Assembly: GCA_027405735.1 (NCBI GenBank)
Contig: JAPEHQ010000010.1
Span: 1-64,000 of the forward strand
Reading direction: 5' to 3'
DNA from: Mucor racemosus
Lineage: Eukaryota > Mucoromycota > Mucoromycetes > Mucorales > Mucoraceae
Length of the DNA: 64,000 nucleotides
Below, one piece after another: positions 11,101 to 20,794 of this stretch (its first letter is position 1; the number at the start of each line of letters is the position of its first letter). A model generated the notes under the pieces. The model ran no database searches and was not told the origin of the DNA. It saw only the letters and a program-made list of their open reading frames with translations. The translations under genes were made by a program, and so were the position numbers.

Positions 11101-11509
11101 TTGAGTTTGTAGCCTTGAGACCTGCGGTCAAAGTCTTGATGTGCAATTCCAAGTTTGATAAGACTTCCCGAAGTTCATTCGCTTTCTTATTCCCTGCAAC
11201 AGTTTCCAAATTACACATTGCTTCAAGGTAGTCCTTCTTTACTTTTTCCTTTTTTTGCAAAGTTCTTTTCAAAATTTCTTTGTGAGAAACAGGTGCAGGA
11301 GGGCGAGCATCTTCCAAGATCTCTTGATCAGATGTAGTACTAAGCTTATCTTCTTCATCTACGGTAGGAGGAGGAGGAGAGATTTCCATGTCCTTCAGCT
11401 TCTCAGTAGCAACCGACATGGCAGTAGAAGGTAATAAAGACTCCTCCAAGGGTTCAGGAGACAAAGGTTGCTCGGGAGACAAGGGAGAATCAGAGGCGAT
11501 AGAAGACAT
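8114..11509 (-). CDS. Gag-protease-RT-RNase H polyprotein, gypsy copy B
   Basis: One open frame of 1131 residues carries everything except integrase. Residues 1 to about 430 are Gag: an acidic Pro/Ser-rich N-terminus, a coiled-coil-like region near 80-125 and a Cys/His motif (CRHCGRTWRHGHTC) near the end. Protease follows with VDPGSDISF; the usual triplet is D-S/T-G, so DPG is odd. RT contains the YVDD box. RNase H has TDAS, RRE, CDH and ADRLSR acidic positions. Start is the ATG at 11509, preceded by a leader of about 155 bp from the LTR. Gag and protease are fused in frame, and the only frame change is before integrase. Confidence 0.93.
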   Translation of the reverse strand: MSSIASDSPLSPEQPLSPEPLEESLLPSTAMSVATEKLKDMEISPPPPTVDEEDKLSTTSDQEILEDARPPAPVSHKEILKRTLQKKEKVKKDYLEAMCNLETVAGNKKANELREVLSNLELHIKTLTAGLKATNSTSKLAISSGLKISKRDLPKFQLEDSKSKPFPQEEVYKSVDHFLGEFEKIVYSSGQDINDVWKKYIPLTLPYDLDDWMKTVVLKCVSWLEVKSVFAKKFGTVISKLHKKRAVMTMAIEDDETLDEYSIRFFRTAGEAGYHREDSTLGDIFLLSLPDEWQLNISTVLLSRTNQQGWTPSEISTVALNLLGERTPGSWNTSRKSSNPPLKRKFHSEKSVAASVSSGVDLTSELPKARMLGEKNRPNRATKNPAPCRHCGRTWRHGHTCEEYHAAKKQKSASVSVLSVSSASKSEGNENENLENSIKEIYENGAYPCKSKKTNNNNNMKLITPLLLNNRRVIGKVDPGSDISFINIKILNKDFSSIKTIKTNGYLNFLSVNDNKQNSSVTRVGKTEPMEVTYTNNIKFKHEFEVIEFNDELSTEFDVLLGIDILPKLNIYLSGVAFKWPDSDRENELKQFEDINHDPENTFNPEKADYGTPSERKELLALIQPALEKNIAIPSDSACTMPESVVKIKITNPSNCFVRQYPLAVNANAEIKIQLEQWLKDGIVEITKPDPTFHSPLLAVPKRDPVTGKQTKLRICCDLRRINAAISDNDCHENFAIPKIQEIFGRVSGRANIISVLDLKQAYFAYPVSPESRRCLIFSHNNITYQWTRAPFGLKFLVSQFVYNMSVLFNGIEQELRNEVKKVYVKENKDISKIDSEFQGSLEHYVDDIVLFSKDVQTQIILINLVVNRLTKVNLRINIDKCSFFQTSVYLLGFVISRNVTKIDTRKLSNIDSWEIPKTTKQVRSIMGIISHLRDYCPMLSKVAAPIDSLRNEKDIKKKWTPLHTDRLERIKQILMSNQILYAPEPSQPYYLQTDASVLGISACLFQKDEFDRIKHIAFASRSLNSAERNWSTNRRETAAIVYGFQKYKPLLWGHNNITVLCDHLALTYLFTSSTLNSTLQSYLEILGEFNFSVSHIKGMENILADRLSRLYPAITEDEELADEHDQQIKN
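8117..8123 (-). promoter_or_regulatory. Candidate -1 ribosomal frameshift site, copy B
   Basis: The heptamer A AAA AAT directly precedes UAG at 8114-8116. After a -1 slip the reading continues TTA GAA AAA TTG into integrase. It is identical to the site in copy A. Confidence 0.5.
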
Positions 11510-11665
11510 AAGGTAGAATCAATAATTGATGTAAACTGTAAAAAATGCAGTAAAATGTAAAATAAAAGCTTTGAAAAAAGATACAGTTTAAATCCTTCTT
11601 TATTCAAAAAATAGATAGTGTGCAATAGGTCTATATTTCTACTCTATTTATATTAGTTGTGCTTT

Positions 11666-12207
11666 TGTTATATCTGGGAGTTGCACCGTAACTGTCAGTG
11701 ATCTATCAGAATTAGGAATAACCGAATTACCAACTTAGGACTTCTGTCAAACCGTGATGTTTAACATGCGAATCAGACAATGCTGCATTCCATACATATA
11801 TCATCATGCTACTTATTAAATGATTGAAGCATGATTCCATTGTCTTCATGCAATATCCATATGTTTATTCTTTTTGGTAAATCAATTAGTTTGTTTGTGA
11901 TTTTAAAGTTTATATTGAGCTTCTTGATTTACATAATCAAGGCGGTCTTTTAATGCCCGTTTTTGGCATATTTGTTAATGATCCGCATAGAGCAATCCTT
12001 ACTTTGATCTATGTGTTTCTTCAGCTTATTTTATGAATCAATTTGCTTTGTTTATGATTCGGTCTATTTTATTTATATGTTAAATTACTAATACTTTCTG
12101 TATTTACTGTTAAATTCATGTTATCTCTATTGAAATATTAGAGCATGGTTTTATGTGAGATAACATTTAATTTCTTATGTGGGGAAATAGTATCCTAGTT
12201 CAGCACA
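11666..12207 (-). repeat. LTR 3 (5' LTR of gypsy copy B)
   Basis: A 542-bp LTR with TG...CA ends that drives the array on the minus strand. It ends at 12207 (AGTTCAGCACA) and is followed by GAGGG, the middle of repeat S1. If the target duplication is 5 bp, GAGGG should also occur beyond the far end of the array, outside this window. Confidence 0.93.
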
Positions 12208-12834
12208 GAGGGTATACAAGGGGAAAATGAAGGCTAGAAATGAAGGTACCTTTTTGTACACATTTTTAAGGATATCTTCACGAAAAATTAATATTTTAAA
12301 AAAAACTAAATTGAATCCGAGAGAGCTCAATGAGCTTAATGATATGAATACAAAAAAAATGTTGTTCAATTTAATCAATATTTTGAAACCTACGATATAA
12401 TTGCCAAAAAAATGAAAAAAAATAAAAGTGCTCAGACTTTTTTTATATTAAACTATGTTATAGAGCACTTTAAAACAAGTAAATTTTATTATTAAAGAAT
12501 ATTAGTATAGCTTAATTTTTTCTAGAGATATGAAGCCTCAAAGTTTTCAATCCATTAGCAGTGAAATACGCGTAAAAAATCTGAAACCTTAGCACTGAAA
12601 AATTAATACCAATTGCAAAAAATAGGATATTTCCGGATACTCATTTTTGGATTAAAGCTGAACATCTCAGGTACATTGGCATATAATGTTTTTCTGGTGT
12701 TATTTAGTGAAAACAAAAAGTAGATCAGAGATGAAAAGTGAGACCCAGTTTTCAAGGAAAAAGCAGCGAATTTTACGCGTTTTTGAGTCTTTCGTGAGAT
12801 ATAAAATAAATTTAGGGATAGGTAGCATAATGTG
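12208..12834 (+). repeat. Dispersed repeat S, copy 1 (cut by the gypsy array)
   Basis: Starting GAGGGTATACAAGG, this matches about 60348-60935 and, inverted, 26705-27340; its first part also matches 37.6-37.95 kb (inverted) and 52990-53300. Similarity ends near GGTAGCATAAT, the same point as in copy 2. It has no convincing coding capacity: the frames are short and differ between copies. The class is unknown. The stretch 12835-13214 shows nothing recognisable apart from the likely 3' flank of the next gene. Confidence 0.75.
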
Positions 12835-13214
12835 ATCAATTTATTTCTATTTAGTAGTGTCTAGGATATATCTTAAAAAATGTTTATTATAAGGTTAGTT
12901 ATAGAAAGAAGGCATACTCTGATTTTGAAGATTAATAATTATAGTTGGAACGGTACTTCTAATAATATAAATATCAAAATATGTTACAACAGACGGAGGC
13001 TTACCGTTTTCATGAAATCTGTACAACTTTCTAAAAGACATTATACTAAAACCATGAAGTGTAACTTCACAAGTAATCTTGTTTGAAAAAAAAGCTTGTT
13101 TCTAGTTGACTGAGTTTTCAGATTTCAGCACAAATAATATACTTCAATATTACCATATTTACAGATTACAATCGAAATTTATTGACGTAAGAAAAATATA
13201 ATACACATAATAAT

Positions 13215-14354
13215 TTAAAGCTTGATCAAAAGCTTTCCGGTAGTCTTTCTACTCTCAATATCGATATGTGCTTGCTTGGCATCCTTCAAATCATAAATCT
13301 TGTGAATATTCAACTTGATAACCTTCTTGCTCAACAACTCAAAGACCTCACTCCACCACTTTTGAGATTCTTCACGAGTAGCTAGATAGGCAAACAATTG
13401 TGGTCTCATCAACTTCAAGTTTTTCGCAGTCAAACATTGAATCTTGATAGGAGGAACAACGCCAGAAGCATTACCAAATGAAATCAATGTGCCTAAACGA
13501 CGAGTAGAAGCAAGGGAATCTTCCCAAGTTGACTTTCCAACACCATCCAAAACAGCATGACAGCCCAAGCCATTTGTAAGTTCATTTACACGATCGACAA
13601 CATTTTCGCGAGTATAGACAATGACATGATCGGCACCATTTTCAAGAGCAAGAGTAGCCTTTTCATCAGTACTAACGGTTCCAATGACGGTAGCACCGAG
13701 ATGATGAATCATTTGGCACAACAATAAACCGACGCCACCTGCTGCTGCATGAACCAAAATAGTGTCACCCTTCTTAACATTATAACCATCACGTACCATG
13801 GTCCAAGCAGTCAGTGCTTGAATACCAATAGCAGCGGCCTCCTCATAAGTGACATCCTCACTCAACTTTTCAACAGCATTTGAAGCGACATTGGTATAAT
13901 CAGCGTAAGTAGAACCGCCCAAGTAAACAACACGATCGCCAACTTTGAAGTCTTTAACATTTGTACCAACTTCAACGACATCACCTGCACTATTTAAAGA
14001 AATCAAAAGGTTGCATGAATATTCAGTCCCAAACAAAATGTGTGGAAAAGAAAGAAAAACTTACCCTTCACGACCAAGAGTAAAAGGCAAAGAAACGGGG
14101 TAAACACCACCTCTTTGATAAGTATCAATAAAATTAACGCCAACAAAACGGTTCTTGACAAGAACAGAATTCTCATCAACCTTAGGAACAGGAACATCGT
14201 TATAAATTAAATTATCAACACCACCTTGTTCGTTAACATAGACAGCTTTCATGGTACTAGGAGTAGACATTGTTCGAATTATGTTTGATTTGAGAAAAGT
14301 TTTAGCGGGCGTTCTTTGAAAGAATATTCTTGGAGATATGGTTCTAAGAAGCAT
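13215..14354 (-). CDS. Zeta-crystallin-type NADPH:quinone oxidoreductase (MDR family)
   Basis: A predicted one- or two-electron quinone reductase of the zinc-free medium-chain dehydrogenase/reductase family, using NADPH. Two exons, 14354-14065 and 13989-13215, join across a 75-bp intron and give 354 residues; the junction reads LGREGAGDVVEVG, a conserved block of the family. The N-terminal GroES-like part contains NFIDTYQRGG; the Rossmann part has ILVHAAAGGVGLLLCQ, the AAxGGVG dinucleotide-binding motif; the C-terminus ends HIDIESRKTTGKLLIKL. No zinc-binding cysteines are seen. The first ATG adds about 27 Arg/Ser/Thr-rich residues that look like a mitochondrial presequence; a second ATG (MSTPSTMKAV) would give a cytosolic form of about 327 residues, so dual targeting is possible. 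Confidence 0.93.
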
Positions 14355-14892
14355 TAAAGAGAAGAAAAAGATGAGCGATGTTACAATGCCTTTTAAATAC
14401 TAGTAAATGTGGGAGATTCGAAGCTCTATTTGTCAGACAATTTGTAATAATGAAATAGTCACATCAGTGAGTGTTCATTTCCCCTCAAAAGAACATTAAT
14501 GTAAGCACGCAATCGTTAAGAACAATTTAACCTTGTAATTGTATACCAATTCATCGACAAAAGAGATAACGACTTTAGCTGAACAAAAATTTCGATATTT
14601 AGCAAAATATCATATTAATAAGCCTCGATATATAGAAAAGACACTAGATATTTTGGTTTCATGCGGACTATTTTCCAGCTATGCATCCGAGAGCATGGAG
14701 ATCATTTTCCTTTAATTTTATTGGGTCCTTTTTAACATCTGTTGCTCAAGCAATTATCTTGACATTGATGATTACCAGGGAAAATAGCAGATCTATATCA
14801 TCAAAATTAATCAGCATTTGTAAACTAATCACTGTTTTCATGAATAATCATGATCATGTACCTGAATAGCCCAGTTTCTGGCTTTTCTCATC
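14355..14892. other. Intergenic, nothing recognised
   Basis: This stretch carries the presumed promoter of the quinone oxidoreductase (minus strand). I see no gene, RNA or repeat in it. Confidence 0.5.
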
Positions 14893-15290
14893 TTATAACG
14901 GGTCTAAAATATATATGACATTTAACCTCCCTGAGTCTTCGGGTTCAAATAATAGAAGACGAGCATGCATAACACCGAGATTTCGGCCATCATTAAGCTT
15001 CCTTGGATCAATTTCATATTCAAGAATAATCACTTTTTTAGATTCTGAAACTTTAGGATGATTCGTTCTGATACATGTAACTTCAAGATCACTACATTTT
15101 ATTGCAAAATGGCATCTATTTTTAAAAGTTAATGCCTTAAATTTTGATGTGCTTAGCAGAGTTTTAATATCATAAATACATACAAATTCCACATTGATAT
15201 CAACATCTTCAATCTCTGGTTTCTAAGGTTTGCGGGAGTTTCACAAATGTAGATTCAAACAGATCGATTATTCTGGTTCCATAGATATTT
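14893..15290 (-). pseudogene. Unrecognised protein-coding remnant
   Basis: A 99-codon open frame at 14893-15192 (ending VIYILDPL) has no ATG at its head. It extends upstream to about 15228, and a different frame just upstream (RIIDLFESTFVKLPQTLE) reads on naturally after a one-base shift, so this looks like a decayed or mis-sequenced gene fragment. An acceptor-like CTTAG at the frame change is an alternative: it could be the last exon of an unseen gene. I recognise no domain. The segment 15291-15975 upstream shows nothing further. Confidence 0.35.
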
Positions 15291-15975
15291 CTTTAAGAAT
15301 TTACTCGATTTTTTCGCTATGAAAAAGCATTCAAAAGCTGACTTCTAGACCTTACAACCAAGGAAAAATTGAAGAAAATCAATTATTCTAAATTGCAAAA
15401 ATCGTTATTTTCATTCATCAATTAATGCGTCTTTTTCTGTGGCAAATATATCAAAAAATACACTATCTGAAGCATAATTTAAAAGTGTGCGAATTGTTAT
15501 TTATACACAGTTTATTTTTTCTATACAATTTTTCAAGTAAAATGCAAATATAGTGTATATTTTCCCATTCCCAAAAGGTTAAATGAGCGGAGTATGAAAC
15601 TGAAACCAGCTGCAGCAGCAAATATTTTTAGTCAGATCATGACATTTACAAACTTTGAAGGATTCTTTCAAGCATTCCAAAAAGGATAACACAAAAAAAG
15701 TAGAACTTTTTATATTTAAGAACATGTAAAAAGTATTACTCAATTTTTTTTCGGGAAAAAAGTATCAAAGAATGCTGTAATATGTCTATTTGAGAAGTAT
15801 CTGTAATTATATCGTTGAATTTGCATAATCCTGAAAATACCTGTGATATCCGTACATGAGAGGCCAGCATTTGCTCATTCTTCCCCTAACAATCGAGTTT
15901 GAAATTCTGTTGATAGGCCCAATATTTTCGATTTTCGTCGCGTACTTCATTTTTCTCTCATTTTCGATATAAAAC

Positions 15976-16438
15976 ATGCCATCTCCTGTGAGTATCCTTT
16001 TTTCAAAAAATTATGTAACATGAGCAAGGTTTATTTACACAAAAATGCATATTTTTATACAGGCCTTTGAACAAGCTGCCAAAGAAGTCCATGATCTCAC
16101 TAGCAAGCCTAGTAATGACGACCTTTTAAAGTTGTATGCTCTTTACAAGCAAGCAACTATTGGGGACAATGAGACTAGTAAGTTGATCTTTTCGTATTGA
16201 AAAAAGACAGTTTTAAACCAAAAATGTGAATATAATTAGCCAAGCCTACATTTGACATTAAGGGCCGTTACAAATGGCAAGCATGGGAGGATCTTAAGGG
16301 TAAAAAGAAAAAAGAAACAAATTATAAAAGATTATTTGATAGATTTTAGACTAACAATACGCAATAGGTATTATCCCTGTTGAGGCAGAAAGCCAATACA
16401 TTACTCTTGTTCAAGAACTCAAAGCTAAACATCAATAG
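15976..16438 (+). CDS. Acyl-CoA-binding protein
   Basis: A small cytosolic carrier that binds long-chain acyl-CoA esters and protects and delivers them for lipid synthesis and beta-oxidation. Four exons (15976-15987, 16063-16177, 16240-16299, 16368-16438) splice to 85 residues, the normal family size (about 86). Family landmarks: FEQAAKEV in helix 1, LLKLYALYKQATIGDN in helix 2 (the YxLYKQAT signature) and GRYKWQAWEDLKG before helix 4, with the Lys and Trp that contact CoA. The first exon codes for only four residues (MPSP). The common GMS at the end of the third block is replaced by GIIP. Confidence 0.95.
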
Positions 16439-16590
16439 ATAATTCACTTAAATACATATAAAATACATCGATAACCTTAAAAAAGTGACTTAAAAAATCT
16501 GCAAAATAGAAAAATAAAGCGAGACATGATGGCAAAAGGATTATTTTTCTCTTCTTTTTCTTTTCAAACCTTCCTATTTAATAATATACT

Positions 16591-18583
16591 ATGTCTAAAG
16601 ATATTAAAGATATATCCCAATCTTTGGAAAAAGCAACTATTAAGGAAGATGACCTAATAAACCTTGGCCAAGAAGATGGGCCATCAGTTTCATCTTCAAC
16701 CATTGATAATCCTGAAACCAATAAAAAGTATAAATAATATTCGATGGCAAATAAATATAATTTTGACATTTATAAATATACCTATACAGCAATGACCAAC
16801 AAGAAAAACCTTCAGAAAATAACAGCCAAAGAGCACCTACACCACCACCTAAAGAATCTGGTAAAAACATGATATGATGTATATCTTCAGAAATAATCCA
16901 TTAAAGCCGCATTTTACGTTAGTTAATTCGACACGCCAGTTCCAGGCTGATATGCCAACATTTGATTTTCATAGATTTTTGGAGCAAATGAAAGAACCCA
17001 GTGCTACTCATATTGCCCGTTATACAAAGGGGTAAGTTCTGGTATTCTTTATACTTTGTGCGACAAGAAAAGCTTATTTCATTCACCTATTTTAGTTTTA
17101 TTGCCGCATTTCATCGTCGAGAAGCATGGACAGTCAACGAACAGATTAAATTCATTCAAGATTTCCTTAATGTAAGTAGAATTAATCATGTGGTTCAAGA
17201 TAGGATTCTGACCTGTATGTAAAAGTTCACATATGTTCGAATGAGAGATTGTGATGTATGGAGAGACATATCAGAAAAAGAATTTGAAAATGCAAAGGAA
17301 GGCATGGAAAAATTGGTCATGAATAGATTATACAATGTGTTAGTAGAATATGGCATGCTAAAGGTTGAATTTATATGCTAACGTTGTAGAATAGCACATT
17401 TTCCCCAAGCACTATGGATGATAAAGAAAAGGACGAAATTTTACATCACAAAATCAATATTTTTCGTTGGATTCGAGAGGAACATCTTGATATACCCATG
17501 ACTGATGATAATGATTCGTTTTTAACATTTGCAGAATCTGAATTGTTGAAAATGAATAATTACAAAGCACCAAGAGACAAACTTATTTGTATTCTAAACT
17601 GTTGTAAAGTTATTTTTGGCTTGATGAAGCATATTAAAGGCGATGAAGGCGCAGATGTATTTCTTCCTTTGCTGATTTATGTCGTAATTCGAGCAAATCC
17701 ACCAAAATTAATATCCAACGTTCAGTGAGTATAGTAGATATTTATATCAAAAATATAATCATGCTAATTTCCCAAATTTAGGTATATATCCCGATTTAGA
17801 AATCCTGACCATCTCAAATCAGAAGCTGGTTATTATTTAACAAATCTCGTAAGCAGAATAAATGCATAGTTAAGGGTATGAACTAACGCATTTTTTTTAT
17901 AAAGATGGGTGCTGTTGAATTCATTGAAACCATGGACGTAAATTCATTATCTATATCTCAAGGGGATTTTGATAAAAATATCGAGAAAACAATGACAGAA
18001 TTGGATCAAGAACAACCTCAAATATTGAACGATGATAAAAAACAAGTTAGCTATGAAAATGCAGTACATCCTATACATATTAAAAAGCAGCAGCAAAAAG
18101 AGCAACCATTAATTGATTTAGGCACTGATATTGCACAGAAATCCATTCATTTTGTAGAGAAATTATTCTCTGACAGCAGCGCAAGTAATAGCGAAAACGA
18201 AAATTCCACTAGTCCTAAACAAAAGCAACGTCGCCATCATCACCAACACAATCAAGACAATTATGTACCAGATGATCCTTCGTCTTTATCTCAAGAGTTG
18301 CCAGTTCCTGCCAACATGGTAACTCCAGAATTAGCAGCAGCTAGAATCGAAGGAACAACAGCAGAAGACTCACATAAAGAATTTGATGAAAACCTGAGTA
18401 CAATTGTTTCCATGTTTCCAAATATTGAACCCGGCGTTTGTTTCATGATATTACAGGCTAGTGAAGGCAAATTACCACAAACGATTGAAAGGTATTTTAT
18501 TATTAAAATGTGGTTTGATTGGATATATTAACCTAAATTTCTAATATAGTTTATTGGACATGTCAAATGAACAAACCAAATAA
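16591..18583 (+). CDS. VPS9: Vps9-type Rab5 guanine nucleotide exchange factor (VPS9 + CUE)
   Basis: Predicted to activate Rab5/Vps21 GTPases on endosomes for vacuolar sorting and endocytosis. Nine exons (16591-16727, 16790-16860, 16923-17031, 17096-17171, 17226-17338, 17395-17724, 17782-17848, 17905-18491, 18550-18583) give 507 residues, close to yeast Vps9 (451). A helical-bundle segment (FDFHRFLEQM, FHRREAWTVNEQIKFIQDFL) leads into the VPS9 domain: EGMEKLVMNRLYN, RDKLICILNCCKVIF, GADVFLPLLIYVVIRANPP, and YYLTNLMGAVEFIETMD, which holds the conserved tyrosine-rich helix. A C-terminal CUE domain (ENLSTIVSMFPNIEPGVCF ... TIESLLDMS) should bind monoubiquitin, although its usual MFP motif is the clear part and the terminal di-leucine is present. 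The middle linker is low-complexity with a His/Gln run. Exon 5 donor GT|GTTAGT is the least certain junction. Confidence 0.92.
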
Positions 18584-19488
18584 TTTGTTGTCAAATATGA
18601 ATGTATAAATTAGAAAGTGTATTGTGTTTGTATATATAAATGGCATTATATTTATCATAGTATACAATAAATTATTGTACAATAATTTATTGCGTTGGAA
18701 CGTGCTATTTTACTAGTTATTGCATGTATGAATGTATATGTTTAGATGATTGTCTTGAAGATCTTACATTGCATAAGCGCCTTTTCTTCTCAACAATTGA
18801 GTTGCTGCAGAGGACCCCGCTGTAATAGTTTTCTTTTTCTGATTTGATAGTTTGCCTGATTTATTGGTTCAATACACAAACCAAAATACTTTATATAATC
18901 ATGGAATTATATTCTTTTTTCACTTAAATCCAATACTGAAGATATACATTATGCATGTTATAATTCAACAAATGATTTATTTGCTTACCATCTATACAAA
19001 ATCAAGTTGTTTTGTAGCTGTTAAATCAAAACATGGACATTTCCCGCGTGATTCTGTGATTTTGTTGGTAATAAAAATAAATTAGAAACGGCGTCAGGGA
19101 CAGCAATCATAAAATCACTGATCTCTGAGCAGAATATTTCTGATTTAAATGTTTGGATCCCTCTAAACAAAGTATCCAGTTTTTTTTTTATCTGGATCGC
19201 AAGCTAAATTGTCGTATTCAAGTATTACAAAAATACCTTGGAATGATACACAAACTATGTTGCATGAAATATAACAAATCTAGAGAAGAGTGAGAATTAA
19301 AAACTCAGGTGAATAATGTTGATTTTACTGCGTTCTACACCGCTGAAAAGAATGCTTTATAGTATTATCAAAGCGGGGATTTGCCTGTGACTAAATAGAA
19401 AAAAAAACCTTTATAAATACAATTACAAAATGTTCATTTCCCAATCTTTTCATCCTTTCAAATAAACAAAAAAAAAAAAAAAAAAAAA
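18584..19488. other. Intergenic region with a perfect 28-bp palindrome
   Basis: A perfect inverted repeat without spacer occupies 18665-18692 (centre TTGTACAA), about 80 bp past the Vps9 stop; it could form a hairpin in the 3' UTR. A TATA-like TATAAATA at 19412-19419 and a poly(A) run at about 19468-19488 precede the next start codon. No gene was recognised. Confidence 0.6.
19412..19419 (+). promoter_or_regulatory. TATA-like element upstream of the Osh gene
   Basis: TATAAATA lies 70 bp before the ATG at 19489, a plausible core promoter position for a compact fungal gene with a short leader. Confidence 0.4.
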
Positions 19489-20794
19489 ATGACATCTGTT
19501 GTTCCTTCTGGTCAAATGAATAATGTGGATAAGATTCCAACTGAACAAAAGGGTGCATTTTATTCTTTTCTTAGGTCATTAGCATCATTTACAGGTGATT
19601 TGTCTGCTGTTGCATGTCCTGCTTTCCTTTTAGCTCCTCAATCATTGATTGAATATTCGTAAGTTGTATTGTTTACTTTTATATTCTAATATACTCATAC
19701 AATATTTATATTAGTGAATATTGGGCTGCTCAACCGGAACTGTTTGCAGCTATCCCTGAACCTGATAGTGAAGTTGAGAGACTCTTGGCATTCATTAAAT
19801 GGTTTATATCTTATTTAAATGCATCTTATAGAAGACGTGTGCCAAATGGTCAATGGGAAAAGAAGCCATATAATCCTGTTCTCGGTGAACAATGGTCTAT
19901 GAACTGGGAAGATGTAGATGGTTGCGGTGAAACCGAAGTTTTATGCGAACAAGTGTCTCATCATCCACCGGTCACCGGATTTTATATTAAAAATGACAAA
20001 GCAGGCGTTGCACTTAATGGACATTCTGGTCAAAAGGCTCGTATTTCAAGCGCAACATTGGTTTGTGACCAAACAGGCAGAGAAGTGATGACTCTTAAAT
20101 CTCGTAATAATGAAAAGTATCTTTTTACAAGTCCATCTCTTACAGTTCGTGGTATTTGGTATGCAGGTAAATGTACAAATTTTGTCAAGAAATGCTTGTC
20201 TGACATAGAATACTTGTAGCACCTTATGTGGAACTTATCGGAACGACTTATATTCAAGCATCTACAGCTTACTATGCTTCTATTGAATATTCATCTAGAG
20301 GTTGGATTTCTGGAGAAAAGAATCATTTCAAGTGTCTTGTACGTAAAAATAAGGACAGCAAAGACAATCTATATAAGATTGAAGGACAATGGAGCGGCAA
20401 ATCAACCATTATAGATTATAAGACGAAGGTCTCTAAACCATTTTTAGATATTAATATCCTCAAAGCAGCTGCTACCAAGGTAAAGCCACTTGAAAAAACG
20501 GGAGAAATGGATACTCGTCGTATTTGGCAAAAGGTTTCTGAGGCTATTCGAGCAAATGATACAGCCATGGCTGCCAAAGAAAAGAGCATTATTGAAAACA
20601 AAAAGCGTGTCGAGAAGAACGAACGAGATGAAGAAGGCACACAATGGGAACCTGTCTATTTCAAATGGGTAGAAGATGAACCAGATGTTACCAAGTTGCA
20701 AAATATGTTGAGTAAAGTGGCAAAGTATAAGGGTGAATCTAATCGAAATGGCAATTGGGTTTTTAGAGAAGAATTGAAAAGGACCATAAAATAA
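19489..20794 (+). CDS. Oxysterol-binding protein homologue (Kes1/Osh4 type)
   Basis: A predicted lipid exchanger that moves sterol against PI4P between membranes. Three exons (19489-19658, 19715-20166, 20220-20794) give 398 residues, close to the lipid-binding-domain-only Kes1/Osh4 (434); no PH, ankyrin or FFAT region is present. The OSBP fingerprint EQVSHHPPVTGFYI is intact and contains the two histidines that hold the PI4P head group; KKPYNPVLGE upstream is also conserved. Late conserved blocks include the Arg/Trp-rich end TQWEPVYFKWVEDE. The start follows a poly(A) stretch directly; no other in-frame ATG lies upstream. Confidence 0.95.

Larger units (their letters stand above)
5830..12207 (-). 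mobile_element. Ty3/gypsy chromovirus, copy B (upstream copy)
   Basis: LTR 2 and LTR 3 flank a 5294-bp internal region. The long gag-pol frame is intact, but integrase carries a +1 T insertion at 7211-7216. The leader next to the 5' LTR on the element strand begins AAAGCACAACTAATAT and does not show the TGG of a usual tRNA primer binding site. The right junction abuts dispersed repeat S1 at 12208, so the array inserted into an older repeat. Confidence 0.94.
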
